DNA of 64,000 nucleotides from Cryptomeria japonica (GCF_030272615.1 NC_081405.1:473298008-473362007), one strand, 5' to 3'; shown: positions 32,405-45,321, counted from the stretch's first letter. Translations and numbers: made by a program. The notes: generated from the sequence alone by a model not told the origin.

Positions 32405-34239
32405 TGGCCCAGGGCCATTTTGTAAATAATATCTCTATTGTACAACCACTTTTCTTTCAGTTGTGTGGTTTTCAATAAGGAGCCTTGTTGTTTGGGTGGA
32501 ATAAGGAACCCCTATTTTTTAGAAGAGAAGTGATTTTCTTTTTGGGTGCTCTGCTCTACCAAAGATTCTAGATTCTTGTGTTGATCTTGCAATCAACCAT
32601 CTCTAGTCAGAGCCACTGTTGGGACTCATAAAATTTGAGTATTTTGAGAGGCCCATTTCAATTTTTTGCATATGCACTTTCAAATGACCACCTAATGAGT
32701 CAACCTGAGAGGTCTATTTTGAGAGAAGGGTAAAATGGAGCCAGTTGATTATCAAGGGGTAAAGATTTGGAAACTTGTTGTACACCTTTTATTTAGCCTA
32801 TATAGTGTTCTACAACTTTCAAAATTCAATTTTGATCGGTTTGTCAAGTACCCATTTCAAGGGGTGGACTAAAAGTTGTTCATAGGTACAAATTAAGATT
32901 TTACTAAGTGGCTTACTTTCAGGCTTTGCATTTCATGACCAGTTGATCGTCATGTTAAAAGAAGTATACCCCTAAATTGTATGCATATAGGTGAATCTAC
33001 ATGGCAAATTTCAAGTCCCCATAAATCCATTTGCTCAGTTTTGTAAGCTCAATCCATTTGCAGTTTGTAATGTTTGCATAAGTCCTCGTTTCAATAGTTA
33101 GTCAGAGCACTACTTTGCACATGTGGAAAAGATGCCCCGATGAGTGTCATATTAGAATGTTTATTCCGGGCTACTGCTATTATGAAATACAAGCTATATT
33201 TCAAATTTCAGGTCATAGCCAATCCGTTTGATCAGTTTTCCAAGATGGTTTCATAAGCCATTCTTTTTAGTTTTATGCACTTTCATTGTTGCCTCTTTTA
33301 AGTTGCTATTTTCATGAGCTCACTATTTGTACCCTATCAGCTTCTCGGTTAAACTGAACATCCCATGGTTTTCCCTGTACTTCAAGGTATCTATGTCCCA
33401 GATTTGGGGATCCACGAAGACCATATGATATTTTTAATGTGTAAACTTTTTGGTCCCTGCACATTGATTTTATCAGGTTCAAGTGCTGATAGAGCCATTT
33501 AATCAACTTTGACCATTAATATTTCTTCACCTCAGATTCATCATGAAGAGTGGTTTTGCAGGATGAAAGTTAACATATCAGAGTACATGCCTATCAGTTT
33601 GTGAAGTCTAGAAAGGTGTTCTGACTAGTTTTTGAAATGCCTCTTTGGGTTTAAATGTGAAAATGTGACATAAGCGCTTGAAAGTTGCAAGTTGAGTTTT
33701 AATGATCGGATAATGGTGCAAATCAACTCTAGAGGTATGTTCAAGGTGCCTGAGGTGTTTTCAAGTGTCAGTAAAATGAAAATAATTTTTTTTTAGCCGG
33801 ACCCACTTTGGGGCCTGACTTGACTTGCCACTTCATGTGTATTTTAAACAAGGTTTAAATTGTTATTTTAAATCATATGTTATATGATTTAAGTATTAAG
33901 GAGTTCATGAGGAATAAAGAAGACTATATGTTCTGGGATTCCTATCCTCCCACAGATAAAATGTTAAAATAGATGGTTGATCTTCTATGGGAAAATGGCC
34001 CTTCCTATAGTTATCCAGTGAGTTGAAAGCAGGCAGTCCACAAGATCATCAGGCAATGAAAAACAAAAGTTAAATGAATACTGCTAGCTGACTTTACCAC
34101 AACATAAACAACTTTTTAGTATATTCTATCAAAGCAATATTTCTTTCCTTGAGATCTACTTATTTCACTAGAGAAGAGATGAACTCGCTTGAGTACTATA
34201 ACATGAATTATTTGCATTGATATGTTTAGGCAATTGGTA
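32405..34239 (+). other. Element3 3' non-coding region
   Basis: 1.8 kb without a supported ORF on either strand. No RT, RNase H or integrase motif is seen. The sequence is moderately AT-rich with no clear tandem structure. Confidence 0.6.
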
Positions 34240-35040
34240 AATTGAAAGGAATTAAAATTTTCAAACAAATGCGATTAGTAGGTGTAAAGCCAGTCATCCC
34301 TGTCGTGAGAAAGGTAAGGTGGGGAGTCACATGGAGAAGGCGTTTTAAGATTTTTCAAACAAACGCTATTAGCAAGTGTATTGCCCAAGTCCACGAACCT
34401 TGCCAGTATCCTCCCCGTCGTGAGATGGAGTTGAAAAGGTTTAGAAACTTTCTGCAATTGCAATTGGCAGGCGTTAAGCCAAAGGCGATTGATAAGTTGA
34501 AAGTAATAGAAAATTCAAAGAAAAATGCCATTAGAAGGTGCACAACTCAAATTGGCAACCCTTGCCAGTAGTTGCCCTTGAGTGGCATTGAGGAGGCATT
34601 TTAACCCTCAGGAAAATGCAATTAGTAGGTGAAAAGCTTAATTCCACAACCTATGCCCACGTCCTCCCTACGCAGAACATGGTGTTTAAAAGGGGCGACA
34701 TTAAAGATTTCAAACAAATTCGATTGGCATGTGTAGTTCCAAATTCCACGACCCTTGCTTACCTCCTTCCTGCGTGAAGTGGAATGTGGAAAAATCTTTA
34801 GAACCCTTCAAGCAAATTCAAATTTTTTTAAAATCAGAATCCTTTCTGCGTGGCGTGGGCAAAGACAGTCAGAAAGTTTCAAATAAATGCATATCTGCAG
34901 ACAAAGGACATTAAAACCTCCAAGCAAATGGAATTGGAAGGTAAAGAAAATTCAAACAAATGCAATCTGCAGGTGTTACCAATGCCCCTGCGTGACTGAG
35001 GAGAGACTCAAGAAGCAGTTTCCAAGCAAATGTGTAAAAC
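34240..35040 (+). repeat. Degenerate ~100-bp tandem repeats in the Element3 3' region
   Basis: About six to seven units, each opening with TTTCAAACAAATGCRATTAG followed by AGGTGTA, CCACGACCCTTGCC and CTCCCTGCGTGAG-type words (e.g. from 34,257, 34,354, 34,516, 34,614, 34,707, 34,952). Unit length varies (about 80-160 bp). Confidence 0.7.
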
Positions 35041-35089
35041 TAGGCATAATGCCTTTATCCCACATTGGTGGTGGGTAGGAAAGTTTCAA

Positions 35090-36775
35090 TGTTTAAATAT
35101 AAAGCTACACACATCTATAGTGTCAAAGCTTAAAGGATTTTGACTAGAGGTTGCTTGGCCACCCAGTGGACCCCACACGTGTGCACGCATCCTGAAGCAA
35201 CCAAATTTTGCAATAGATGGGTGAATTAACAAGTGAGAAAGTTGTAGATGATCTGATGGCCGTCACTATACCGCAATGGAAATACATCAGAAATTTAATC
35301 ATTGTGATATGGCGACTAAATGGTGGGGCCCGTTAGAAAAGAGCAACTTAGGTGTTAAAGGTCGAGCAGGTCCAAGGCAGATCAACGACCATCACTATAC
35401 TGCGAGATGAAGATGCTCAATAGTTATCCCCCGTGACATGGTGATTGGTGAGGTGGCAGGCCAGTGGTAGATGAGGTGTCATCTCGGTGGATCTGCAAGT
35501 GAATAACAGGGTGCCACATGGCGGAGTGAGGTTGGAAAATGGAGTAAAAAATCAAAGTTAATTAATATAGTCTCAACCATTGTGAAAAATGCAAAAATTT
35601 AAATGATGGACCCATTCGAGAGATTAATTCGCATGAGGGATATTTTTTACCCAAAATAGCAAGTATTATATATCATTGGAAATCTCTTGGAACGGGGAAT
35701 TTGATTTTGCAATTAGTTTTAGAAAATATCAAATATTTTGAGAGCAATTTCCGTGGGCATGTTGCAAAGAATTTTTTAAGTTGGGGAATGAGGACACTTG
35801 GCAGTTTGTGATGCAGATCTATTCTTTTCCCTCTTCTTCATATTCTCAATTCTTCTCATTTGAGGGGTTCCCAATTTTTTGGAAATTTTCTTCAAGGGAG
35901 AAATCCGAAATTGCAGGTTCTAGTGATGGCATTTTTCATTCTTTGCAAATAACAGTGTGTTTCTTCTGGGTTTTCAGTGTTGTCTTTGCTGTAGGTTTTG
36001 TTTCAGTTTGGAGGTTTCAACATATGCAAGGCATGTGTGAGTTTCCACAAAATTGTCTCCAAGATACCATTTGAATTTATACAATTTCATTTTATCAAGG
36101 GTAATTTGGATTTGTCTCTTTCAGTCTTCTCTGAGAGTGTAATGTTTGTCTTTTGGGTATTCTTCTAGGAAGGATTTAAATCTTGAAACCCAACATTAAT
36201 GATTTTGAATGTGTATATTGGATGTATATATAAGTATGATTTTGTGACAGAGAAGAGGATTGTGTTAATGTAATGCATTAATACATGAAAATTCAATGTC
36301 GAAAGTAACTTGCATCTGAGATTTCTCTTCCAGTTTTATGCATGACTTTCTGGCTAGGATAAGGCACTTGTCTTTTGTAATATTGAAGGACTGTCAAAAC
36401 ACCAATTTTAAAATCCAATCAGAATATATTTTTCTTTCTATTCTATGGAAGTGTTCCACCTATCTCAAGCTCAAATGTAGTTGAGAGTCAATGTGAATAT
36501 AGCTAGTTTGTAGTACTTTCCTTATTGTTCAGCTATGTCTGAGATTTCTGCTTTAATGGTGATGATGTGTGTGAGTTCTAGATTATATTTGAAGTGCATC
36601 ACAGGTAAACCCACCTAGGCCTTGTAGAGCCTAAAGAGAAGAAGGATTAAATATCCTTGTTAAGTTGGTCCAGTTTGTCTTTTGAAATCATAGTTGAGGT
36701 TAGCTACCTTTCAAAATTTGGTTGCAGATTATACTGGTTGTTGATTTTGTTGTTTAGTCTAAAAAGGAACCAACA
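35090..36775 (+). repeat. Element3 3' LTR (about 1,686 bp)
   Basis: Likely start TGTTTAAATAT (35,090) and end AACCAACA (36,775), a TGTT/AACA pair. It is preceded by a weak purine tract (GTGGGTAGGAAAG). The start is tentative because the 5' copy is truncated. Confidence 0.75.
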
Positions 36776-36885
36776 CCTATACCACTACATCAGTTAGTAT
36801 CTTCACTGGTAAGTGTTGAATATCAATGACAAACCTTAGCATATATACTGGTTTTCTAGATTGACTGGTTTTGTCAATGCCAACA
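36776..36885 (-). repeat. 110-bp remnant of a minus-strand copia LTR (Copia5)
   Basis: Ends TGCCAACA, which on the minus strand is a TGTTGGCA LTR start. It abruptly joins the Copia3 reading frame at 36,886. Element3 appears to have inserted into it. It does not match the ends of the Copia1 or Copia4 LTRs beyond the terminus. Confidence 0.6.
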
Positions 36886-36890
36886 ATCCA

Positions 36891-38660
36891 ACAAAATCTT
36901 CCTTGGTTACTCATCTAACAACAAGGCCTACAAATGCTACAACAAGAGACTAAGAAGAGTCATTGAGAGTGTGCATGTAAAATTTGATGAGGATATGCAC
37001 AAAGGAAGTCAATCATAGGTAAACCGGGATGATGATTTTGGTGATGAAGGTGAGGAAGCTTGGTTAGATAATGAACTAGAAGAAGCATCCAAGAAGGCTC
37101 CCAACTAGTATGTGTAGTTGAATCACCTGAAAGAGAAAATTCTAGGAAATAAGAGTGATGGTGTGTAGACTAGAAAAGACTTGCCCAGAACGATTAACAA
37201 GTCAACTTCTGCCTCATGACTGAAATAGAACCTAAAACATTCAATAAGGCTAGCAAAAGACAAGAATGGATTGATGCCATGGAAGAAGAACTACAACAGA
37301 TTGAGAATAACAAGACTTGGGAATTAGTCCATAGACCTGAAGACAAGAACATCATTGGCACTAATTGGGTCTGCCGGAATAAGATGAATGAAGAAGGTAA
37401 AATTATTAGGCATGAAGCTAGACTTGTGTGCAAAGGATACTCTCAAGTAGAGAGCATTAACTTTGAAGAAAAATTTGCACCAGTAGCTAGATTAGAAGCA
37501 ATTAGGACATTTCTAACCTTTTCTGCATACAAGGGTTATAAAGTGTATCAGATGGATGTAAAATCTGCTTTCCAAAATAGAAATTTGGTAGAAGTGTACA
37601 TGGAAAAACTAGAAGGGTTTCTGCTACATGATGATCAAACCTTTGTGTGTCGGTTGAAGAAAGCCCTGTATGGCTTAAAGAAAGCTCCTAAACATTGGTA
37701 TTAAAGATTAGATCAGTACCTAAAGGAGAAAGGATTCAGAAAGGGGAGTGCTGACAACAATTTATACATAAAGAAAGATGGAAACCACATGATCATTATG
37801 GTTGTGTATGTAGATAACATTATCTTTTGAGGCAATAAGGACACCCTTTGCAAATAATTTTTTGATCAGATGCAGTCAAAATTTGAGATGTCAATGCTTG
37901 GTGAATTGACATACTTCCTTGGTTTGTAGATATTAGAACAAGATAAGGGAATCTTTCTCTCACAAACCAAGTATGCAAAGGATATGCTGAAGAAATTTCA
38001 ACTCCAGGATTGCAAACCAATAAATTAAGAAAGAATGATGAATCACCGATGGTGGATCATACATTGTATAGATCCATGATAGGCAGTCTATTGTATCTAA
38101 CTATTTCTAGACCAAATATAGTACAAACAGTGTGCATGGTGGCCAGATTTCAAGCTGCATCTAAGCAGTCACATATGAATGTTGTAATTAGAATATATAG
38201 GTACCTCCAAGGAAAACTTAGCTATGGATTATGGTACACTAAATAAGGGGAATTCAACTTGGAAGCATACATTGATGACTGGAAGAGCACAAGTGGTGGT
38301 GTATTCTTCCTAGGTGACCGGTTGGTCTTATGGCATTGCAAGAAGTAGGATTCAGTCTCCCTATCAACTACAAAAGCATAATACATTGTTGTTGCTACAT
38401 TCTACTCTCAGGTGCTTTGGATGAAGCAAACCCTCAAAGACTTACAAGTGGACATCACTGATCCTATACTCATCTGGTGTGATAATTTGAGTGCTATCAA
38501 CATAGAAAAGAATCCGGTGATGCATTCCAGGACAAAGCATATTTCCATCAAGTATCATTTTCTTAGAGAGAAGTTTGAAGGACAGGAAGTAAAGAAGGAC
38601 TATGTCCCTACCAAAGAATAGGTAGTAGACATTTTCACCAAACCATTACTGGTAAATCAC
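36891..38660 (+). pseudogene. Copia3 left unit: integrase tail, RT and RNase H
   Basis: Starts in the integrase C-terminal block (KIFLGYSSNNKAYKCYNKRL). RT is open at 37,216-37,704 ([47 protein letters not shown]). After a TAA comes the catalytic site as YVDN instead of YVDD, a loss of the second catalytic Asp. Several stops and a frameshift near 38,020 precede SMIGSLLYLTISRPNIVQTV. RNase H ends with HSRTKHISIKYHFLREKFEG and DIFTKPLL, with a TAG near 38,620. Confidence 0.9.
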
Positions 38661-38934
38661 CTTTGACTACCTAAGACACAAGTTGGGAGTTATGTCACCT
38701 GCCTTATGCACTTAAGAAAAGAAAGATTTATATGGTCCAGGGGGAGTTCATAGCAACATCTATAACTCTTAAACCACATCTCATTACCAACTGCAATCAC
38801 TGGTACCAGCCGAAGGGGGAGCTATGTATGGATCAAAGGGGGAGTGATACCCTTTGTCATTGTGTCAAAGGGTGAGAAATCTACCACTATGAAGTTTCTT
38901 GTAGTAAGTTGACATCAATGACAAAGGGGGATAT
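38661..38934 (+). other. Copia3 3' UTR with repeated polypurine motifs
   Basis: Four G5 purine motifs: CCAGGGGGAG (about 38,738), GAAGGGGGAGC (38,813), AAAGGGGGAGTG (38,838) and AAAGGGGGATA just before the LTR (38,923-38,934). The last is in the proper primer position. Confidence 0.75.
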
Positions 38935-40475
38935 TGTTGGCATTATTGGCATTAAGTTGTCATTGATGTCAAATTGGTTTGGTAAGGTCACCAGTAAGTA
39001 AGAAGTGTGACCAGTATAGGAAGAGCAAGACATATGATGGCAAATGCACATATGAGTAAGAAGACAGAAGGAAGGCTACCGATACACGTGAGTTGTGTCA
39101 TCTATCGATTATCAAGCTTACCAGTAAGGCACAAACCAGGATGAAGTTTATTTTGTTTTCTATGAAGGCACAATACTGGTGACTAGAACAAAGAGGATGT
39201 GTTGCTGATAGTCAACCTTGGCTGACAAATAATGTCAAACTGACATAGGAATCCAATCCGAGGTGGATGTTGCCAAGCATGACAATTGGATGCCAAGTGG
39301 AGGTATTGCACGGGTCGGTGGAGTGTGCATCGATTTAACAAATCAACAAGTAGGTTGACTTTTATGAAGAACCTGCAAGTCACAAAGGATGCCAAAGGAT
39401 TGCAGCCTGAGGAAGGCAAGATGGCAAAGTGACTACATTGATCCTGCAAGAAGATTTGATCTTCATACTCTTTTGATGAAAGAAATAACTAAGTCATTAA
39501 TGGCGAATGATAGAGAAAAGCAGAAAAGAATGGTGCAGACCTCTAGATTTAGAAAATGCAGATTGGAATGTGAAGTTTGGCTGGTATTGATCGATGTCAT
39601 GAAGATCATATCCATGGAAAAGAAGATCTAATCAAATCTAATTGAGTTCCAAATGGAGAAGGCAAAACCTAACACGACAGTGTTGAATGCGGTTTTAGGC
39701 GGGAATCCAAGATTATAAAGAGAGGTGCTCAAGACAGAAAGGAGGTATGCTTAAGGAGAAGAAGGAGAGTGAAGAGAGCTTGAGTGTAGATAAGAATCAT
39801 CTCCCTTAGAGTTTATTCTAAGAAAGTTGTAGAGTGAGTTAACAAGCAAACCGGTGAGAGGGTTTAACCGGTAGTGATAGAGTACTGATAAACTATAGCA
39901 GGTCTTATAGTTGAGCTAACCGGTGAGGTGTGAATGATCAAAGAAGGCATCTAAGTGTGGCACAGTGTGTTGTGAGGCTATGAGAGAGAGATAAGAGAGG
40001 CCAAGAACCAGAGAGAGTAATCTATTAACCGACAGTGTGAGATCTAGGGAATAAGAGAAGACTCTTAACCGACATAGATCTTTTTGATCAAGAGTTCCAT
40101 AACTCATTTACAACCATAAGCTATAATTGTATCAAACTTTTATTTCACTATACATCACCAAGTTGGAGCTTGGTGCTCCTTGGGTTGGTACCCTAAATCT
40201 TTGCAATTCAATGTTTCACTTGTGAGGTTGGATTGGAGCAGTAGTCTGCAACAACATTTCTCACCGAGGTTTTTCCCATATTGGGTTTTCCTCATACATC
40301 TAGTGTTGTGGGTTGCATTTGTGTGTTTTTCTTCTTTGGTATCTTCACTTGTCTTAACTGGTTTGACTATTTAGTGCTTAAGATAATAACCGATATTCTA
40401 AGGTTTCTTTGCAAAGTTAAAGAATTTAGGAACTAGTGATTCACCCCCCCTCTCAGTGGTACATTGTGTTTAATA
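38935..40475 (+). repeat. Copia3 LTR shared by two tandem units (about 1,541 bp)
   Basis: Starts TGTTGGCATTATTGG right after a polypurine tract and ends TTTAATA next to the primer site. The expected terminal AACA appears mutated to AATA. It contains CACCCCCCCTCTCAGTG near its end. It serves as the 3' LTR of the left unit and the 5' LTR of the right one. Confidence 0.85.
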
Positions 40476-40477
40476 AT

Positions 40478-40490
40478 TGGTATCAGAGCC
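40478..40490 (+). other. Copia3 primer binding site
   Basis: TGGTATCAGAGCC, complementary to initiator tRNA-Met, 2 bp after the inferred LTR end. Confidence 0.92.
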
Positions 40491-40541
40491 TAGGTTCCCA
40501 ATTGTTTAAAAACCTTTGGTAGATTCTGGACTTAGAATACA

Positions 40542-40827
40542 ATGGCAAGAAATGAGTCTGCTTCCTCAAAAGCCCCCATATTTGATGGATCCAACTATTC
40601 TTTTTGGAGTAGAAGAATAGAGACCTATATTTCCTCCCTTGGTTTTGATGTGTGGATGTCTGTCAAGAATAGGTATGTTGTCCCTAGTGTTCCTCCCACT
40701 GATCCGAATGCCAAGAAGGAGTCTGAGAACAATGCAAAGTCCAAACATGCTATCTTGGGTGGGTTGTTTGATAATGAGTTTGTCAAGGTCATGCACTGTG
40801 CATATGCCAAGGAGACTTGGGATAAAA
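40542..40827 (+). pseudogene. Copia3 right-unit Gag, N-terminal part
   Basis: MARNESASSKAPIFDGSNYS and SFWSRRIETYISSLGFDVW are a typical copia Gag opening. The frame is open up to KETWDK, where Copia4 inserted. It continues in phase at 60,185 as MQILFEGDEKVKEAKLQ. Confidence 0.9.
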
Positions 40828-41785
40828 TGTTGGACTCCAAGAACACTGAGAGGGGGGGGGTGAGTCAGTGTTATACTGGTATGATCAATTTTAACCTTAT
40901 TAAAACATGCATAGACCAGCTGGTATACCGGTACATATAAAATTCAAAGAAGTAAAGCAACCAATAAGCCAATCAAATAAATTAATACCATAAAAAATAG
41001 AATTATACGTGGAAAACCTCAAAGAGGAAAAACCATGGTGGGATTTGTGACCCACAATATCAATCCACTGGCCATATGAAAATATATTACAAAATATAGG
41101 GGCATGCACTTGCAGGAAGGCTTATAGCCTAGAGCACACCTCTCAATCACAGAAGGAGCCTCATTGACTACATATAAATCCAGACTACAATCCAGAGAAA
41201 TGAGTGAACTACTAAGATAGAATCTTCTATGCTAGAGTAGAGTTCCAGTTAAGATTTGTCTATTCTGGTTTGAAGCCCTAAACCCTTTATCGGAATAACC
41301 CTTTACAAAATTATCCTCTCACACATAACCTCTCAGATATATTTCACATCTTCTATCCATCAATATTCATATCATATCATTTTCATTACATTACATATCT
41401 ACTTACATCTCAAAATGATTAATCTGACTTACCTATATACCCTATACAATTTATGATGCATTATGTCATCCTACAAAGATATTTATAATGTCAATATACA
41501 TGTCAGCTAGATAATATAAATACATGAATATCAATATTAATAACCGATGATAGATCCAAAAGATGTCATCCTCCAATACCGATAACCTTGTTCTAAACCA
41601 TGTCGACTTGCATTGCCGGTAAGCAAAGAAATTCATCCATCCTGCCAGTGTCGGTGTAGTGTCTGTGAAGTGCCTATCAGTACACAACTGAACCAAAACA
41701 TGAAGCTGGAATAAGCTGCCATGTTGCCATTTTGCCATCAATGAAAACATAGTAAAACCAACCAATAGAGTGTCAATTGCCAACA
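40828..41785 (-). repeat. Copia4 3' LTR (958 bp)
   Basis: On the minus strand it starts TGTTGGCAATTGAC (41,785) and ends at 40,828. A G9 run at about 40,852-40,860 matches the C-run motif of the other copia LTRs. From 41,143 on it matches the right LTR copy. Confidence 0.88.
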
Positions 41786-42105
41786 ATCTCCCCCTTTGGT
41801 ATTGATGGCAATACTCATGTGAAAAATGGTCTTGGTTTCAATTGTCGGTTTCATCCTGCTTGCTCCCCCTGAGCTAAATATCCAATCAATACAAAATACA
41901 CCATACTCCATATCTCCCTCTAATGTATACAAATCCCCTTTTTAATTTTTCACATCTATATCAGTCCCCCTTTGACATCAATGCCATCAAAATCATCAAA
42001 AAGAATGTCAAAGATCCAAAACTATACAATGAATATCTCAAAAATACCTTACCAGAGTTTAATATACTTGAAAATATCTGGGTATGCTTTCTCCAAAATC
42101 TCTAG
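41786..42105 (-). other. Copia4 3' UTR with polypurine tracts
   Basis: On the minus strand AAAGGGGGAGAT lies next to the LTR. Further AGGGGGA-type motifs occur near 41,860 and 41,965. No ORF supported. Confidence 0.7.
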
Positions 42106-43878
42106 CTAAGTATCCCAACCAGATTTGAAAGTGCTAGAAATAGATACAAGTCCATTTAGCATATGGGTAAAGTTATCTTTCTCATTTAGCTCTGTCGGTG
42201 CGGGCTTCCCAACTAGATCTAAACACTCCTTTTTATGTACACCAAGTGAATCCAACCGGGGACTCACCAAACCTCTAAGACTTCTGGATCTCCTTATGAT
42301 TTTGTCTTTTTGTTTCTCAAGAGTAGAAACTTGAGCTTCCAAAACCAGAATTTGAGCATCAATGGATGTAGTCAATGAATTCAATCCATCAAAAGAATTA
42401 GCTATACCTACAATTTTCACCTGGAATTCCTTAATCTTCTTATCCAAATTAAATGTAAGAGCATGTATGTTACAACATACTCTGTAAATATTTGTACATT
42501 GCTTCAAATAATTATCTATCAATTTCAATTTCTCATCCATTTCCTTTCTCTCAGACTCAATCATCTGATCAAATGTAGCTCTTTTAGCCTGTGTGAACCT
42601 CTATAGTGCTTTCCAGTTTGAAATCTACTGCAAGGATTGAAAATCCTTATAAATGTGCTTTGTAATTGTCTTAAGCTTGCCAAATGGGCTCGCTTCATTT
42701 TCAAACTTGCTCTCCAGGACTAGTTTGTGTAAAACAATGATAGATTGATCAATAATCCCTTTATCCATAGATCCTTCCTTCATTAACTTCTGTGCAACCA
42801 TCATCATGAGTTCAGTAGGACTCATCTCAGTTATTTTTTTCTTTACAACCTGTGAGGTGTCGATTGACAACAATGATGGACTCACTACTGATTCCCTACC
42901 AGATTCCTCTTTCTTCTCCTTTGATGATTTATCCTTTATAGCTTCCTCACTTACACTGGTGGCTTTGCCACTTGGTGCAATCTCATTAACTACCGGTTCC
43001 TCCCTAGGAACTATAACCTCAACCTGTACATTTGTATTTGAAGGACTATTATCCTCAACATTAGTATCCTGTACATTATCAACCTTTCCATTCTTTGTAT
43101 TTGCCAGTATCTCAACTTTCGCCCCTACATTTGTATCTACCGGGGGCTTAATTTCCACTATCTTAATGTTTTTCAAAATTGAGGGTGAAGTACACATAAT
43201 ACTTGTTTCCTTTCCCTTCAACCGGGATGTCTGCAGTATCCTTCTTTGATTCTGGTGAAGTAAAGAAACCTTTGTTCTCTTCAAAGAACTTAACCCATTC
43301 CTTTTGGGTCTCCTTTATTATTTCATTTACTCCTCCTAACATAAGACTGGTTATTCTATGTTTGATGTGAAAGATTTTTGTATCTACAACCTCAAGTGTC
43401 CTGTCTAATTCCTCTGGAGCAACAGTAACACAAACATATAACAACTCTTGAATTTTAATATGCTTGTCCTCTTCCATAGCTAATAGTCTTCTAGCATCTA
43501 ACATATTATACAATTTTGTTGGTATTTGGTTTTCAATTTCTATCAAATCTTTCTTATAAATATCCAAATATAACAGAACTACCTCCTCTATTTCTCATTG
43601 TTCAACATCCTCTAAATGTTCATAATAAAAATATACATTCTTTAACATACCATCCTTAGTAATCTCATCAACTAATTCTGCACAAGTTTTTGGTGGAATG
43701 ATAGATACATTACCAGATTAAGTTGCTAGATCAATGTCTCCCTTGTTCTTCCTTTTACCAGTACCGGATGGGACTGAAGGTGTTACTTTTGGTGCTTTCT
43801 TCTGTGTCGGTAACTTGATAGCAACTTTTCTAACTGGTTGATTTTTATCCTCTACCTTGGTTTCTTATGTTTTCTTCC
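42106..43878 (-). pseudogene. Copia4 unknown protein, C-terminal two thirds
   Basis: On the minus strand the frame enters from the Gypsy2 insertion site (KRVIRKK) with stops (TAA, TAA, TGA), then is open 43,567-43,163 (NQIPTKLYNMLDARRLLAME, KEWVKFFEENKGFFTSPES). A one-base shift near 43,200 leads to a second open part to 42,625, a TAG-separated bridge, and 42,564-42,106. Features: Lys-rich start, acidic/Ser middle (EEPVVNEIAPSGKATSV), SPTELMMMVAQKLMKEG, and C-terminal coiled coil (SIDAQILVLEAQVSTLEKQK). No match to any gag-pol domain; I do not recognise the family. Confidence 0.6.
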
Positions 43879-45299
43879 TGTAGACATCTAAAAATGGTCA
43901 ACGCTTGCGGAGTCTTACTTTAACATTTGCGCATTGCCTTATTTTAGGGTTCTTGCATCGCATTAACATTTCTCCTATGTTACGCACTTGGTCTTTATCA
44001 TTTGCGAGCATCGAGTCCTTCTTCTGCATTCTCCATTTGTCTCGCTTTCGAATTTGGTCTTGTCGATAACAATCTTCAGTCATGATTTTGGTCGATCTTA
44101 TCCTGTCGCATCAATGTGCGTGCTCATTTGTCATCATTTTGGACATTGTCAATCCTAATTAGGGTTTTGTCCTCTTTTCAATCTTGTCATCTTGCGATCG
44201 ATTTATCATCAATCATTGTCATTTTCAATCTTGTCATCTGGCGATCAATTTGTCATCGATCGTTGTCATTTTCAATCTTGTCATTTTGCGATCAATTTGT
44301 CATCGATCGTTGTCCTTCTCAATCATGTCAATTTGGATCAATTAGTCATTGTTCTTCGTCAATTGGTGCATTTATCAATCAAATCATTTATCAACATTGG
44401 TCTTTTATCAAGTTAGAATCATGATCAAATCGAATCGATATCAATTATCTTAGTGTCAAGACCTAATTGTTGTCCTTGCATTTCTAATTCATCTTCTAGG
44501 GTTTTATGATTTATTCATTTAGTATTGTTTGTCATTTCTCCCTCTAGGTTAAATAGTTTATTTATCCTAGGTCTTCTTGTCACAATTAAATGTTTATTTA
44601 ATTGACTAACTAATTCCTCCCTCTTTGTGAATTAATTAATGAATGAAAAATTATTAATTAATTTACCTAATTTTTCAATTTACTAATTTCTCCTAATTCC
44701 TAATTTTCTAATTTTCATCAATTTTCTAATTCCTAATTTCCAATTCATCCAATTTTCTTTTTTTTCCTATTTTTCTAATATTTCTCCTAATTTCATGGAA
44801 ATGACATGTCAATTTTGTCATAATTTGTCAATCAATCAATTTTGACATAGCAATTTGTCATAATTATCAATCAATCAATCTTGCATAGAAAGTGTCAATT
44901 TGTCATAATTTGTCATAATTGACATTCTTGATTTGAAATTTCCTTTCAAATCTCCTCATGCTAATCTTGTCTTTTCTCCAATTTATCTATAAATTGGATG
45001 AATTTCTTCAATCGAAGGGTTGAATCAACCACGTCTCTAGTATTCTTACGCTATCATTTTCGAATTATAATCTTGCTTGCATACACTTGCATTTTGGAGG
45101 TGAGAACCACAATAATTTGGAGGAGAAAGAGAAACAATGGAGGTCAAGGAATGAGCTCAAATATATGGTTTGCATAGTATAAGAGTTTTTTTATTTCCTT
45201 CTTCTTTTGAATGTTTTGCTAGAATTATCATATACTAGGTTATGTTTGTGGTTGCATAGCTTATGATGTATTTGATGTTTTACAATATTTTTATCTACA
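43879..45299 (+). repeat. Gypsy2 5' LTR (1,421 bp)
   Basis: TGTAGACATC to TATCTACA. Versus the 3' copy I count about 24 mismatches in the first ~590 bp by eye, mainly transitions, with no indel. It has fewer GATCGATTTGTCATC units than the Gypsy1 LTR, which accounts for much of its shorter length. TATA-like CTATAAATT at 44,987. Confidence 0.93.
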
Positions 45300-45305
45300 T
45301 TAATT

Positions 45306-45321
45306 GGTGAGCCCGACGTGA
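45306..45321 (+). other. Gypsy2 primer binding site
   Basis: TGGTGAGCCCGACGTG, 6 bp after the LTR end. Confidence 0.7.

Larger units (their letters stand above)
24019..36775 (+). mobile_element. Element3: gag-only, pol-less gypsy-like LTR element with a nested solo LTR
   Basis: Direct ~1.67-kb repeats (24,019-25,677 and 35,090-36,775) flank a primer site, a Gag-type frame and a long non-coding tail, with no RT or integrase. It is therefore a large non-autonomous derivative. Its 5' LTR is cut by Copia1, so the true start is left of the window. A 4.05-kb solo LTR (27,741-31,786) interrupts the ORF. Confidence 0.82.
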
